A DNA stretch of 64,000 nt from Roseomonas alba (GTDB lineage Bacteria > Pseudomonadota > Alphaproteobacteria > Acetobacterales > Acetobacteraceae): NCBI RefSeq assembly GCF_019430885.1, contig NZ_JAHYBZ010000004.1, positions 248,001 through 312,000 on the forward strand. Reading direction: 5' to 3'. A program made the position numbers and the translations under genes. How positions within the stretch are numbered: the first letter of the stretch is position 1; the number at the start of each line of letters is the position of its first letter. Positions 1-8,940 of the stretch are shown here, in pieces. The notes beneath the pieces are model-generated. The model ran no database searches. It saw nothing but the letters and a program-made list of their open reading frames with translations, and was not told where the DNA came from.

Positions 1-1
1 G

Positions 2-814
2 CAGGGCTCCTCCCACCCCCTCGCCCGCGCCATCCTGGCCGAGGCCGAGTCGCGCGGCGTCGCCATCCCGCCGGCCGACGCCCAGGGCGCGATCCCCGGC
101 CGTGCCGTGACCGGCCTCGTCGACGGCCGCCGCATCAGCATCGGCAGCCCGCGCCATGCGCGGGAGGAAGGTGCCGATCTGGGTCCGCTCGCCGACGCCG
201 TCGCGCTCTGCGAAAGCGAGGGCAAGACCGTCGCCGTGGTCATCGCCGATGGCGCCGCCGCCGGGCTGATCGCGCTGCGCGACGAACCCCGCGGCGATGC
301 GCCGTCCGGCGTCGCGGCCATCCGGGCGCTCGGGCTGCGCCCGGTGATGCTGACCGGCGACAATGCCCGCACCGCGACGGCGATCGCCGAGGGGCTCGGC
401 CTGGAGGCCCAGGCGGAACTGCTGCCCGACGACAAGCTGCGCGCCATCGCCGCGCTGCGCGAGGATGGCGCGGTGGTGATGGTGGGCGACGGCATCAACG
501 ACGCCCCGGCCCTCGCCGCCGCGACGGTCGGCGTGGCGATGGGCGGCGGCACCGATGTCGCGCTCGAGACCGCCGACGCCGCCGTGCTGAAGGACCGCGT
601 CTCCGGCGTCGCGGAACTGGTCGGCCTGTCCCGCGCGACCCTGCGCAATGTGAAGGAAAACGTCGCCGTCGCGGTCGGGCTGAAGGGCGTCTTCCTGGTC
701 ACCACGCTGATCGGCGTCACCGGCCTGTGGCCGGCCATCCTGGCCGATACCGGCGCCACGGTGCTGGTCACGCTCAACGCGCTGCGGCTGCTGCGCTGGC
801 GGCCTGCGGCGTAG
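2..814 (+). CDS. zntA: Zn/Cd/Pb-type P1B ATPase, C-terminal part (5' end outside window)
   Basis: The reading frame is open from base 2, so the gene begins before the window. The visible part is the end of a heavy-metal-exporting P-type ATPase. It shows the SSHPLARAI nucleotide-binding motif at the window edge, the hinge motif MLTGDN, and the P-domain signature GDGINDAP. The last two membrane helices contain a Lys and the ADTGATVLVT segment, which is typical of the ZntA (P1B-2, Zn/Cd/Pb) subgroup rather than CopA. The CPC metal motif and phosphorylation site DKTGT lie upstream and cannot be seen. The expected role is ATP-driven export of divalent metal across the inner membrane. Subgroup assignment is by remembered motifs, so the metal is inferred. 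Confidence 0.88.
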   Translation, partial: QGSSHPLARAILAEAESRGVAIPPADAQGAIPGRAVTGLVDGRRISIGSPRHAREEGADLGPLADAVALCESEGKTVAVVIADGAAAGLIALRDEPRGDAPSGVAAIRALGLRPVMLTGDNARTATAIAEGLGLEAQAELLPDDKLRAIAALREDGAVVMVGDGINDAPALAAATVGVAMGGGTDVALETADAAVLKDRVSGVAELVGLSRATLRNVKENVAVAVGLKGVFLVTTLIGVTGLWPAILADTGATVLVTLNALRLLRWRPAA

Positions 815-877
815 CGCGCCCCCTGGAACCGTCGCCGCTGTCGTGCCACCACCGGCACCCAGACAGCGACGGCTCCG

Positions 878-1483
878 GTGACGATGACCCTTCTCCCGCG
901 CGGCCTGGCCGCCCTGATGCTTCTCACTGCCTGCGCCGCGCCGGGCGAGCGGACCGCCGTCGACAGCCTCTCGCCCGAGGCGAGCCTCGATGCGCGCAGC
1001 CTCGGCCGGGCTGCCGCCGCCGCGCGGCCGGCCTCGGTGCAGGTGCGGGATGAGCCAGGCAATCCGGCGGTTCTCTTCACCGTCTCGCCGCGGCTGCAGA
1101 CCGGGTCGCCGAACAGCCTGCCGATGATCGTCACCAGCTTCGGCGCGGAACGCCAGCGATCGGACGGCGCGACCGCCTATCGCGCCCTGGTCAGCATCAG
1201 CAATGCGCGCCGCGCGGCGGGATTCGCGCATGCCGCCACGCGACAGGGCACGGACATCCCGCTGCAGGTCCTGTCGCGCGACACGCAATGCGCCGGCGCC
1301 GGCTGCCTCTTCGCCGAAACGCTGATGCTGACCTTCCCAACCGACATGGTGCGCCAGGCCGCCGAGGCTGGCGCCCCGCTGCGCGCCCGCCTGACCGGCA
1401 GTGCCGCCTATGTCGAGGCCAACATCCCCGCCGGCCATGTCCGCGCGCTGTGGGAGGCGACGGCGGCCCCCGCGACCCGCTGA
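878..1483 (+). CDS. Putative lipoprotein, function unknown
   Basis: A 201-residue protein with a lipoprotein signal: a short hydrophobic stretch ending in the lipobox L-T-A-C near residues 16-19, so the mature protein should be anchored to a membrane by its N-terminal Cys. The rest is a soluble, Ala-rich domain with one further pair of cysteines near residues 138 and 143 that could form a disulfide. I do not recognise a family. The start is GTG at 878 or ATG at 884, with no clear Shine-Dalgarno to decide. It lies 63 bases after the ATPase and before the iron-uptake genes, with no obvious functional link to either. Confidence 0.6.
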   Translation: MTMTLLPRGLAALMLLTACAAPGERTAVDSLSPEASLDARSLGRAAAAARPASVQVRDEPGNPAVLFTVSPRLQTGSPNSLPMIVTSFGAERQRSDGATAYRALVSISNARRAAGFAHAATRQGTDIPLQVLSRDTQCAGAGCLFAETLMLTFPTDMVRQAAEAGAPLRARLTGSAAYVEANIPAGHVRALWEATAAPATR

Positions 1484-1624
1484 AGCGCCGGCCCCAGCCA
1501 ACAGCGGCTGCAGGGGACCTGGGCCGACTGCCCCGCGCGTCCTGTCCGGGCATCCATGCCATCGCCCGCCCCCGCGGTGAGGGTGGCTGGACCGTCCGGC
1601 ACGGTTTCCGCTACATGGGGAGAA

Positions 1625-1643
1625 GATGAGAATGCTTCTCATC
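1625..1643. promoter_or_regulatory. Fur-like operator upstream of siderophore-uptake operon
   Basis: GATGAGAATGCTTCTCATC is a perfect 8-3-8 inverted repeat, about 83 bases before the esterase ATG at 1726. The ATGAGAA/TTCTCAT arms resemble Fur-family iron boxes. Position and the iron-uptake genes downstream support control by iron; which regulator binds (Fur, or another iron regulator such as Irr) cannot be told from the sequence. Confidence 0.7.
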
Positions 1644-1725
1644 CCCACCTGCGGCTGGAGCGCCGCACCCGACGCGGCCCTGCCCCACACCTGACGATGA
1701 TGCGCACAGACCCCGTTCCCATCGT

Positions 1726-2610
1726 ATGCACCGCGCCGCGTTCCAGGCCATGACCACCGCCACCGATGTCACCATCGCCGGGGCGCAGCGCTTCGACCTC
1801 GCGGGCGCCAATGGCGGGGCCTATCGCGTCATGGTCGCCGTCCCGCGCGGGCCGATCCCCGCCGGAGGGTTTCCCGTCCTCTATCACCTCGACGGCAACG
1901 CGGTCTTCGCGAGCATGGTCGAGGCCCTGCGCATCCAGGCCCCCCGCGGCCCGGCGACCGGCGTCGCGCCGGGCGTCATCGTCGGCATCGGCTACTCGGT
2001 GGATGGCCCCTTCGACCGCAACCGCCGCACCTTCGACTACACCCCCGCCGCCGATCCCGCGACGCTCGGCGAACGCCCCGATGGCGGTGCCTGGACCGAG
2101 ACCGGCGGCGCCGACGCCTTCATCGAAGTGCTGGAAACCCAGGTGAAGCCGCTGCTCGCCGGCCTCGCGCCGATCGACCCGGCGCGACAGGCGCTGTTCG
2201 GCCATTCCCTCGGCGGGCTGCTGGCGCTGCATCTGCTGCTGACCCGGCCGGAAGCGTTCGCCCGCATCGTCGCGGTCAGCCCGTCGCTCTGGTGGAATGG
2301 TGGCGCGCTGCTGCGCGACCTCGAGGCCCGGCATGCCAGCCTGCCCGCCAACCGCGCCCGCGTAATGATCGCCGTGGGCGGCGAGGAGGAACCCCCCGAG
2401 ACGCCCGGCGAGGACCCCCACGCGGCCCGCCGCCGCTCCCATCGCCTGATCACCAACGCCCGCGCCTTCGCCGACCGCCTGCCCGCCGATGTCTTCCGCA
2501 TCCTCCCGGAGGAGAATCACGGCTCCGCGGTCCATGCCGCGCTCGGCCCGGCGCTGCGCTTCGCGCTGCCCGCCGGCCCCGCCCCAGATCTCACCGGAAC
2601 CAGGCCATGA
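1726..2610 (+). CDS. Siderophore esterase (Fes/IroE-like alpha/beta hydrolase)
   Basis: A 294-residue alpha/beta hydrolase of the enterochelin-esterase/IroE group (COG2819-like). The nucleophile elbow GHSLGG is at residues 159-164 (Ser161), a SPSLWW segment typical of this group follows at about 185-190, and the likely catalytic His is in ENHGS near residue 265. It probably hydrolyses ester bonds of the ferric catecholate to release iron, like IroE or Fes. No signal peptide is evident, so it should be cytoplasmic. Its TGA overlaps the ATG of the binding-protein gene, making it the first gene of a four-gene operon behind a Fur-like box. ATG 1750 is an alternative start. A serine-ester substrate fits the EntF-type synthetase at 14977. 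Confidence 0.78.
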   Translation: MHRAAFQAMTTATDVTIAGAQRFDLAGANGGAYRVMVAVPRGPIPAGGFPVLYHLDGNAVFASMVEALRIQAPRGPATGVAPGVIVGIGYSVDGPFDRNRRTFDYTPAADPATLGERPDGGAWTETGGADAFIEVLETQVKPLLAGLAPIDPARQALFGHSLGGLLALHLLLTRPEAFARIVAVSPSLWWNGGALLRDLEARHASLPANRARVMIAVGGEEEPPETPGEDPHAARRRSHRLITNARAFADRLPADVFRILPEENHGSAVHAALGPALRFALPAGPAPDLTGTRP

Positions 2611-3734
2611 CCCCGTCACGCCGCTCGGCGCCCCTGCTGTCGCGCCGCGCCCTGCCCCTGCTGCTCGCCCCCTTGGCCGCCCCGGCCCTCGCCCGGGCTG
2701 GTGAGGCGGTGGTGGTGAAGGACCTGCTCGGCCGCGAGGTGCGCCTGCCGCGCCCCGCGCGCCGCATCGTGCTGACCCAGGGGCGCCACCTGCCGGCGCT
2801 CGCCCTGATCGACCCCGACCCGCTGAGCCTGATCGCCGGGTGGTCCGCCGACCTTCGCCAAGCGAACGCGCCGGAATACGCCCAGCTCCGCGCGCACGCG
2901 CCGGGGGTGGACCGCATCCCCATCATCGGCCGCGGCCCGGTCGACACCATCTCCTTCGAGGGCATTCTCGGCCTGCAACCGGATCTCGTGCTGCTCAGCC
3001 GCTTCACCGCCGGCGGGCCGGATGGCGGGCTGGTCCGGCGGCTCGACGCCGCGGGGCTGCCCTGCGCCGTGATCGATTTCTTCGCCGATCCGCTGATGGA
3101 TTCCGAACCCAGCGTCGCCATCCTCGGCGCGCTGATCGGCCGTTCGGAACAGGCAGCCGCTTTCAACGCCTATTACCGCACCAAGATGGACCAAGTTGCC
3201 GCGCGCGTCGGGTCGGTCGAACCCAAGCTGCCGATCCTCGTCCATGCGCATGCCGGCGGCACCGCCTGCTGCTTCTCGGCCGGCAGCGGCATCTTCACCA
3301 GCATGGTCCACGCCGCCGGCGGGCGCAGCATCGCTGAGGGCGTGCTGACCGGCCAGATGGGCCAGCTCAGCCTGGAATACATCCTCTCGGCCGATCCCTT
3401 CGCCTATGTCGCGACGGGCGGGCCCTTCGGCGGCGCGCGCGGCGGCATCACCATGGGCACCGGCGCCACGGCGCCGGAGGCGCGCGACGGCCTCGCCCGC
3501 GTCATCGAGACCACCGGCCTCGACAACCTGTCGGCCGTGCGGGCCGGCCGCGCCCATGCGCTGTGGCACGGCTTCAACGACACGCCCGCCCATTACCTGG
3601 CCGTCGAGGCCCTGGCCCGCTGGCTGCACCCGGATCGCATGCAGGGCATCACGCCCGATGCCTCGCTCGCCGAGCTCAACGACCGCTTCCTGTCCATCAA
3701 GATGCAGGGCACCTACTGGGTCGATCTGCGGTGA
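2607..3734 (+). CDS. Fe-siderophore ABC transporter, periplasmic binding protein
   Basis: A 375-residue class III (helical-backbone) substrate-binding protein of the FepB/FhuD/BtuF type. The N-terminus has a Sec signal peptide with a hydrophobic core and an Ala-rich cleavage region near residue 30. The domain then starts with the usual VKDLLGREVRLPRPARRIV strand and ends in a second lobe with a long linking helix. It would capture the ferric siderophore in the periplasm and hand it to the permease. The ATG overlaps the esterase stop codon (ATGA), and its own stop overlaps the GTG of the permease gene, so translation is coupled. The exact ligand is inferred from the neighbouring biosynthetic genes. 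Confidence 0.88.
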   Translation: MTPSRRSAPLLSRRALPLLLAPLAAPALARAGEAVVVKDLLGREVRLPRPARRIVLTQGRHLPALALIDPDPLSLIAGWSADLRQANAPEYAQLRAHAPGVDRIPIIGRGPVDTISFEGILGLQPDLVLLSRFTAGGPDGGLVRRLDAAGLPCAVIDFFADPLMDSEPSVAILGALIGRSEQAAAFNAYYRTKMDQVAARVGSVEPKLPILVHAHAGGTACCFSAGSGIFTSMVHAAGGRSIAEGVLTGQMGQLSLEYILSADPFAYVATGGPFGGARGGITMGTGATAPEARDGLARVIETTGLDNLSAVRAGRAHALWHGFNDTPAHYLAVEALARWLHPDRMQGITPDASLAELNDRFLSIKMQGTYWVDLR

Positions 3735-4792
3735 GCGCGGTCCTGTCCGAGGGCTCCGCCGGCGCGATCGCGGCCTATCGCGCCAGCCTGCGCCGCCGAC
3801 GGCTGGTGCTGGGCGTGCTGGCCGTCATCGCGGTCGCGGCCTTCCTGGCCGATATCGCGATCGGCCCTTCGGCGCTGTCGGCGGCCGATGCGCTGCGCGC
3901 GCTGTTCGATCCGTCCTCGGCCACGCCGCTGTCGCGGACCGTGGTCTGGCAGGCGCGGCTGCCGCCCGCCGTCATGGCGGCGCTGGTCGGCATGGCGCTC
4001 GCCGCCGCGGGGGCGGAAATGCAGACCATCCTCAACAACCCGCTTGCCAGCCCCTTCACCCTCGGCGTCTCCTCGGCGGCGGCCTGCGGGGCGGCACTCG
4101 CCATCGTGCTCGGCCTGACGATCCCGGGCCTGCCGGCGCGCTGGGCGGTGTCGGGGAATGCGTTCCTCTTCGCCTTTGCCTCCGTCGCGCTGCTGCAACT
4201 GGTCATCCGCTTCCGCGGCGCGGGGGTGGAAACGCTGGTGCTGCTCGGCATCGCGCTGGTCTTCACCTTCAACGCCATCGTCGCGCTGATCCAGTTCGTC
4301 GCCAGCCAGGACGCCTTGCAGCAACTCGTCTTCTGGACACTGGGCAGCCTGGGCCGCACGCAATGGGACGGCATCGCGCTGGTCGCCATCGTGCTGGTGG
4401 CGGTGATCCCCTTCTCCTGGCGCGCCGCCTGGCGGCTGACCGTGCTGCGGCTCGGCGAGGAGCGCGCCCGCGGCCTCGGCGTCGATATCGGCGCGCTGCG
4501 CTTCGCCGCGCTGCTGCGCATCTCGCTTCTCGCCGCCGTCGCCGTCGCCATGGTCGGCACCATCGGATTCATCGGGCTTGTCGCCCCGCATGTCGCGCGG
4601 CTGCTGCTGGGCGAGGATCATCGCTTCCTGCTGCCCGGCAGCCTGCTGTGTGGTGCCGCGATCATGTCGCTCGCTGCCTCGGCCTCCGAGATGCTGGTGC
4701 CCGGCGCTGTGCTGCCGCTTGGCATCGTCACCGCCCTGGTTGGGCTGCCGGTCTTCATCCTGCTGATCCTCGGCGGGCGGAGGCGCGGATGA
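3731..4792 (+). CDS. Fe-siderophore ABC transporter permease (FecCD family)
   Basis: A 353-residue inner-membrane permease of the FecCD/BtuC family with about nine or ten hydrophobic helices. Family landmarks include RLPPAVMAALVGMALAAAGA near the second helix, NNPLASPFTLGVSS, and the EERARGLGVD coupling segment that contacts the ATPase. Only one permease gene is present, so it presumably works as a homodimer like BtuC. The GTG start (GTGA) overlaps the binding-protein stop; this start keeps a short cytoplasmic N-terminus before the first helix. The stop overlaps the ATPase ATG. Confidence 0.9.
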   Translation: MSAVLSEGSAGAIAAYRASLRRRRLVLGVLAVIAVAAFLADIAIGPSALSAADALRALFDPSSATPLSRTVVWQARLPPAVMAALVGMALAAAGAEMQTILNNPLASPFTLGVSSAAACGAALAIVLGLTIPGLPARWAVSGNAFLFAFASVALLQLVIRFRGAGVETLVLLGIALVFTFNAIVALIQFVASQDALQQLVFWTLGSLGRTQWDGIALVAIVLVAVIPFSWRAAWRLTVLRLGEERARGLGVDIGALRFAALLRISLLAAVAVAMVGTIGFIGLVAPHVARLLLGEDHRFLLPGSLLCGAAIMSLAASASEMLVPGAVLPLGIVTALVGLPVFILLILGGRRRG

Positions 4793-5586
4793 ACGGGCTG
4801 ACACTTGCCGGCGTCACCGCTGGCTACCGCCATCGCCCGGTGCTGCGCGGCCTGACCTGCGGCCCGATCCCGAGCGGCTGCGTCACCGCCCTGGTCGGTC
4901 CGAACGCCGCCGGCAAATCCACCCTGCTGCGCGCCATCGCCGGCCTGGTCCATGCGCAGGGGTCGATCCGCTTCGGCGATCGCGAGTTGATCGGCATGCC
5001 GGCACGCGAGCGCGCCCATCACCTCGCCTTCATGCCGCAGGCTCTGCCGCAGGATACCGGATTGTCGGTCATCGAGGCGTTGCTCGGCGCCTGGCGCGCC
5101 ATGCCCGATGGCATGCTCCGCGGCAGCGAGGCCGCGCTGCTGAATCGCGTGGGGGAAGTGCTGGACCGGCTGCGGCTCGGCCATCTCGGCATGGCGCCGT
5201 TGCAGTCGCTGTCGGGCGGGCAGCGCCAGATGGTGGCGCTCGCCCAGGCGATCATCCGCGACCCGCCGCTGCTGCTGCTGGACGAACCGACCAGCGCGCT
5301 CGACCTGCGCCGGCAGCTCGAGGTGATGGGGCTGCTCGGCGAATTGGCGCGCGAAGGGCGCACGGTGATCGTCGTGCTGCACGACCTGTCGCTCGCGGCC
5401 CGCTGGGCCGATTGCCTGCTGGTGATGAACCAGGGCGCGGCGCACAGCTTCGGGCCATCCGAGACCGTGCTGACGCCGGAGATGCTGGACGAGGTATATG
5501 GCGTCGAAGCGCGGATCGAGCCGTGTTCGCGCGGCGGGCGGACGCTGCTGATCGATGGGGTCAGCGAACGAGCGATGCCGGGATAG
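4789..5586 (+). CDS. Fe-siderophore ABC transporter ATP-binding protein
   Basis: A 265-residue FepC/FecE-type ATPase. It shows Walker A GPNAAGKST (about residues 37-45), Q-loop FMPQ, signature LSGGQRQ, Walker B LLLLDEPTSALD and the switch His in VVLHDLSLA. It powers ferric-siderophore import with the two genes upstream, and is the last gene of the operon that starts at 1726. The permease gene overlaps it by four bases (ATGA). It converges with the piuC-like gene, whose end lies 36 bases away. Confidence 0.92.
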   Translation: MNGLTLAGVTAGYRHRPVLRGLTCGPIPSGCVTALVGPNAAGKSTLLRAIAGLVHAQGSIRFGDRELIGMPARERAHHLAFMPQALPQDTGLSVIEALLGAWRAMPDGMLRGSEAALLNRVGEVLDRLRLGHLGMAPLQSLSGGQRQMVALAQAIIRDPPLLLLDEPTSALDLRRQLEVMGLLGELAREGRTVIVVLHDLSLAARWADCLLVMNQGAAHSFGPSETVLTPEMLDEVYGVEARIEPCSRGGRTLLIDGVSERAMPG

Positions 5587-5622
5587 CGTCCCTCCGCCTC
5601 CACCATTGCCGCGCTTGGCGCT

Positions 5623-6303
5623 TCACCCCGTCTTGCACCACATCCGCATCAGGTTGTGGTAGCAGCCCACCAGTCCGAGCACGCTGACATGGTCGTCAGG
5701 CAGGATCTGTCGTGCCTGGATGATGGACATGTCCATCTCAAACAGCAGCCGGCGCTGGGCGTCGTCGGCGACCATGGACTGGGTCCAGAAGAACGACCCC
5801 CAGCGGCTGCCGCGCGTTACCGGGTTCACGCGGTGCAGGCTGGTCGCCGGATAGACGATCATGTCGCCTGCCGGCAGCTTCACCGCCTGCGCGCCGTAGG
5901 TGTCCTCGATGACCAGTTCGCCGCCGTCGTATTCCTCGGGCGCGCTGAGGAACAGCGTCGTGGACACGTCCGTCCGCATCCGTTGGCCGGAGACGGTGCG
6001 GATCGCGTTGTCAACATGGGTGTTGAAGGTCATGCCGACGTCATAGCGGTTGAACATCGGCGGATAGACCTGCAACGGCAGCGCCGCCGAGGTGAAGAGC
6101 GCATTGCGGCCGAGCGCACGCAGGACGATGTCGCCCAGCTCGCGCGCCGTCGCGGAATTCTCCGGCACCTGAAGGTTGATCTTGATCTTGGCCGATTGTT
6201 CCCCGGCCGTGACGCGCCCATCCACCCAGTCGGCGGCGTCGAGCTTCCGGCGACAGAAGGCGACCTCCTCCGCGGTCAGGACATTGGGGACGTGAATCAG
6301 CAT
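5623..6303 (-). CDS. piuC: PiuC-type Fe(II)/2-oxoglutarate PKHD hydroxylase
   Basis: A 226-residue protein matching the usual length of PiuC/YbiX PKHD-type hydroxylases. Iron ligands are visible as H-x-D in NTHVDNAI and a distal His in SLHRVNPV, with the 2-oxoglutarate-binding Arg in [11 protein letters not shown]. The start at 6303 has a strong AAGGAG Shine-Dalgarno; the longer open frame upstream is not needed. PiuC homologues sit beside catecholate siderophore receptors and are iron-repressed in several proteobacteria, which is the arrangement here (receptor gene upstream, same strand, 151 bases away). The natural substrate of PiuC proteins is not established. Confidence 0.9.
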   Translation of the reverse strand: MLIHVPNVLTAEEVAFCRRKLDAADWVDGRVTAGEQSAKIKINLQVPENSATARELGDIVLRALGRNALFTSAALPLQVYPPMFNRYDVGMTFNTHVDNAIRTVSGQRMRTDVSTTLFLSAPEEYDGGELVIEDTYGAQAVKLPAGDMIVYPATSLHRVNPVTRGSRWGSFFWTQSMVADDAQRRLLFEMDMSIIQARQILPDDHVSVLGLVGCYHNLMRMWCKTG

Positions 6304-6454
6304 GCCATTCTCCTTGGTGGCGCTACGCCGATGCCAGGGCGGGTGCGCACGATAGGAGGCCGTCCAGACGGCATTGTCCGGACGGCCCCTGCGGCCCTTC
6401 ACAGGGCGATGTCATGACCCGACCAAGCGGTGCAGCCCGGCTGGGACAGGCATC

Positions 6455-8701
6455 TCAGAAGCTGACGCCGACCGTCGCCGTCACCGCACGGCCCGTCCCG
6501 ATCACGGCGCGGTTGCCGAAGAGCTGGGTGTAGTTGCGGTGGTCGGTCAGGTTGTAGCCGTTCACCCGCACCATGAGCTGGTCGTTGATACGGTGCGAGA
6601 TGAAGGCGTCGAGCGAGAAGTTGTCCGGCACCTCGTTGGTGTTCGCCGCGTTCACATAGGTCTGGCCGCTCCAGGTGAAGCCGCCGCCGACCGTGACGTT
6701 CCACGGCGAGCCCTGGTTGAACTCGTAGCTGGTCCACAGCGTCGCCGCGTTCTCCGGCACGTAGGGCACGCGCTGGCCGACATTCGCCGCGTTGGCCGAG
6801 CTCGTCGTCTCGCTGTTCATGTAGCTGTAGCGCGCATTGATCAGCCAGGCCGGCGTGATGCGGCCCGTCACGCCGAGATCGACGCCGCGGATCCGCTGCT
6901 GGTCACCCGTGGAGAAGACGGTGCCCGTCGCCGGATCGGTCTCCGTCGCGTTGTTCTTCTCGATCTGGTAGACGGAGGCGCTGAGGCCGAGCCGCCCATC
7001 GAGGATGCTGGCCCGCCCGCCCACTTCGAAGATCGTGTTCTGCTCAGGATCGAGGCTCGCATTGGCGGCGCTGGCCTGGCCGGGCTGCGTGGCCCAGTTC
7101 GACCCCGGCGCAAAGGTCGACTGCGCGTAGGAGAAATAGAGGGTGTATTCCGGCGTCGGCTCCCAGATGATCGACGCGCGCGGATCGACGAAGCTGTTGT
7201 CGGCGTTGAGCGTGGTCACAGGGTTGGTGCCGCCGTAGGCGGTGTAGTCAGACTGCTGGCGCGTCCAGCGCACGCCCGCAAGGACCGAGATTTCCGGCGT
7301 GAACCAGACGCGGTCGCTGGCGAAGATGGCGGCCTGGGTCGTCTCGTTCTGCCGCTGGGCCGTGGCGCCCGTGCTCACCGCATAGGCGAAGTTCAGGTCG
7401 TTGTTCGGCGCAAAGAGGTTGCCGCGATAGGCCGTGCGCCCGGAATCCGCCGTGTAGGTATAGGTCGTGCGCTGGAAATCCTCATACCACAGGTCGAGGC
7501 CGAGCGTGGCTTCATGCCGCAGCGACCAGGTGTTGAAGCGCGCCACGCCGGTGGTGATGTTCTGCACGCCCCAGGTCTGGGTGGTGTAGGGCGAGCCGCC
7601 GCCGCTGAGGCTGTATCGCGGGATGCCGCCGCCGCCGAACAGATTGCCCACGCAGGTCGCGTCGCAGGACGCGACGGAGAAGCTATAGGACTTGTCCGCG
7701 AAACCGAGACGGGTGTCATTGTAGACGGTGAGCCAGTCACTGGCACGGTGCTGCAGGCGCGCCGTCACCCGGTTGACCGTGGCCTGGTCGCGATCGGTGA
7801 AGTCGCTGCCATACCACGTGGCACGGGACACGCCGTATTCGGTCACAGGCCGTCCGACCGTCGATCCGGGGCGAGTTGCGAACATGACGCCGGCATCGGC
7901 CGGTTCGTCATAGCGGTAGTACATGTATTCCAGGGTGAAGGTCGTGTCGGTGCCCAAACCGAAGGCCACCGACGGCGCGATGCCCCAGCGTTCGCCCTGC
8001 GGCATGTGCCGGTCGGTCAGGCGCTGCTGCTGGTACATCATGTTGAGGCGGAAGGCGCCCGTGTCGCTGAACTGGTAGTTCGCGTCGGCGGTGGCGCGCC
8101 CCATCATGGTCATGCCGGCCGTGACCTCGCCCGCGAGCGAATTGCCCAGATGCGGCACGCGGCTGTTGATGTTGACGACGCCGCCCGCGGCACCCGACCC
8201 GAAGGCCACGCCCGACGGGCCGAGCAGCGCCTGCACTTCCTCGAAGGTGAAGGAGTCGCGGCGGAAGCTGCCGAAGTCGCGCAGGCCGTCGACATACAGG
8301 TCGTTCTGCGAGTTGAAACCGCGGATGCGGAGCTGGTCGCCGTTGATGCCGCCATTGCCCTCGCCGATCGACGAGGTGATGCCCGGGACGTTGCGCAGCG
8401 CCTCGCCGAGCGAGGTCACGCCCTGCTGCTGCATCACTTCCCGCGGCACGACCTGGATGGTCTGCGGGATGTCCTGGATGCGGCCCGGCAGGCGACCGAG
8501 GCCGGTCGTGCCTTCCAGCGTATTCTCCGGCTGCTGGCCCTGCACGCTGATCTGCGGCAGCGCGACGCCGTCGGGCTGCGCGGCCGGATCGGCGGTCTGG
8601 GCATCGGCCGTCGAGCCGCCGGCGAACACCATCCCGGCCGCGAGGCCGGTGCCGAACACGGTCGAACCGACCGCCGTTCTCAGGGATGAGGCCACTGTCA
8701 T
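6455..8701 (-). CDS. TonB-dependent catecholate siderophore receptor
   Basis: A 748-residue outer-membrane receptor. A signal peptide (residues 1 to about 35, ending ADAQ) is followed by a plug domain with IQDIPQTIQVVPREVM, LRIRGF and the VLLGPSGVAFGSGAAGGVVNI-type segment near residues 90-200. A 22-strand barrel follows, ending in Phe (ATVGVSF). It resembles the Fiu/PiuA group of monomeric catecholate receptors, and the adjacent piuC-like gene supports that. ATG 8701 is chosen over 8773 because GGGAG lies about seven bases upstream and the signal peptide begins cleanly there; the longer start would run through the Fur-like box. It should import the ferric siderophore that the ABC system then moves inward. 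Confidence 0.9.
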   Translation of the reverse strand: MTVASSLRTAVGSTVFGTGLAAGMVFAGGSTADAQTADPAAQPDGVALPQISVQGQQPENTLEGTTGLGRLPGRIQDIPQTIQVVPREVMQQQGVTSLGEALRNVPGITSSIGEGNGGINGDQLRIRGFNSQNDLYVDGLRDFGSFRRDSFTFEEVQALLGPSGVAFGSGAAGGVVNINSRVPHLGNSLAGEVTAGMTMMGRATADANYQFSDTGAFRLNMMYQQQRLTDRHMPQGERWGIAPSVAFGLGTDTTFTLEYMYYRYDEPADAGVMFATRPGSTVGRPVTEYGVSRATWYGSDFTDRDQATVNRVTARLQHRASDWLTVYNDTRLGFADKSYSFSVASCDATCVGNLFGGGGIPRYSLSGGGSPYTTQTWGVQNITTGVARFNTWSLRHEATLGLDLWYEDFQRTTYTYTADSGRTAYRGNLFAPNNDLNFAYAVSTGATAQRQNETTQAAIFASDRVWFTPEISVLAGVRWTRQQSDYTAYGGTNPVTTLNADNSFVDPRASIIWEPTPEYTLYFSYAQSTFAPGSNWATQPGQASAANASLDPEQNTIFEVGGRASILDGRLGLSASVYQIEKNNATETDPATGTVFSTGDQQRIRGVDLGVTGRITPAWLINARYSYMNSETTSSANAANVGQRVPYVPENAATLWTSYEFNQGSPWNVTVGGGFTWSGQTYVNAANTNEVPDNFSLDAFISHRINDQLMVRVNGYNLTDHRNYTQLFGNRAVIGTGRAVTATVGVSF

Positions 8702-8752
8702 CAAGAATCTCCCACCTGGATGCGCCACGGGGCGCGATGGCCGCACCGTGAT

Positions 8753-8773
8753 GCGATTGAGAGTCGTTATCAA
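8753..8773 (-). promoter_or_regulatory. Fur-like operator of the receptor gene
   Basis: Read on the minus strand the site is TTGATAACGACTCTCAATCGC. GATAACGACTCTCAATC resembles Fur boxes of the GATAATGATAATCATTATC class. It sits about 50-70 bases upstream of the receptor ATG at 8701, in the 239-base gap between the receptor and the oxidase gene. Confidence 0.6.
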
Positions 8774-8940
8774 GTAGGTGAGAGGCTTGTTGATCCACCT
8801 GGGTTACTGGCCCGTAACGCCTGTGACTTCCTTGCAACAAGCAGCCGGAACGTTCTGCCGCACCGCGTGATGGCGGCCTCTCGCCGAATTCGGTCCCGCG
8901 AACTGGCCGGTGGGACGGGGAAGCCCTACCCCGCGCGTCG

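Noticed and set aside
1639-2619. Long minus-strand ORF opposite the siderophore esterase
   Set aside because: High-GC antisense frame with Arg/Gly/Ala-rich composition; the plus-strand esterase has clear family motifs.
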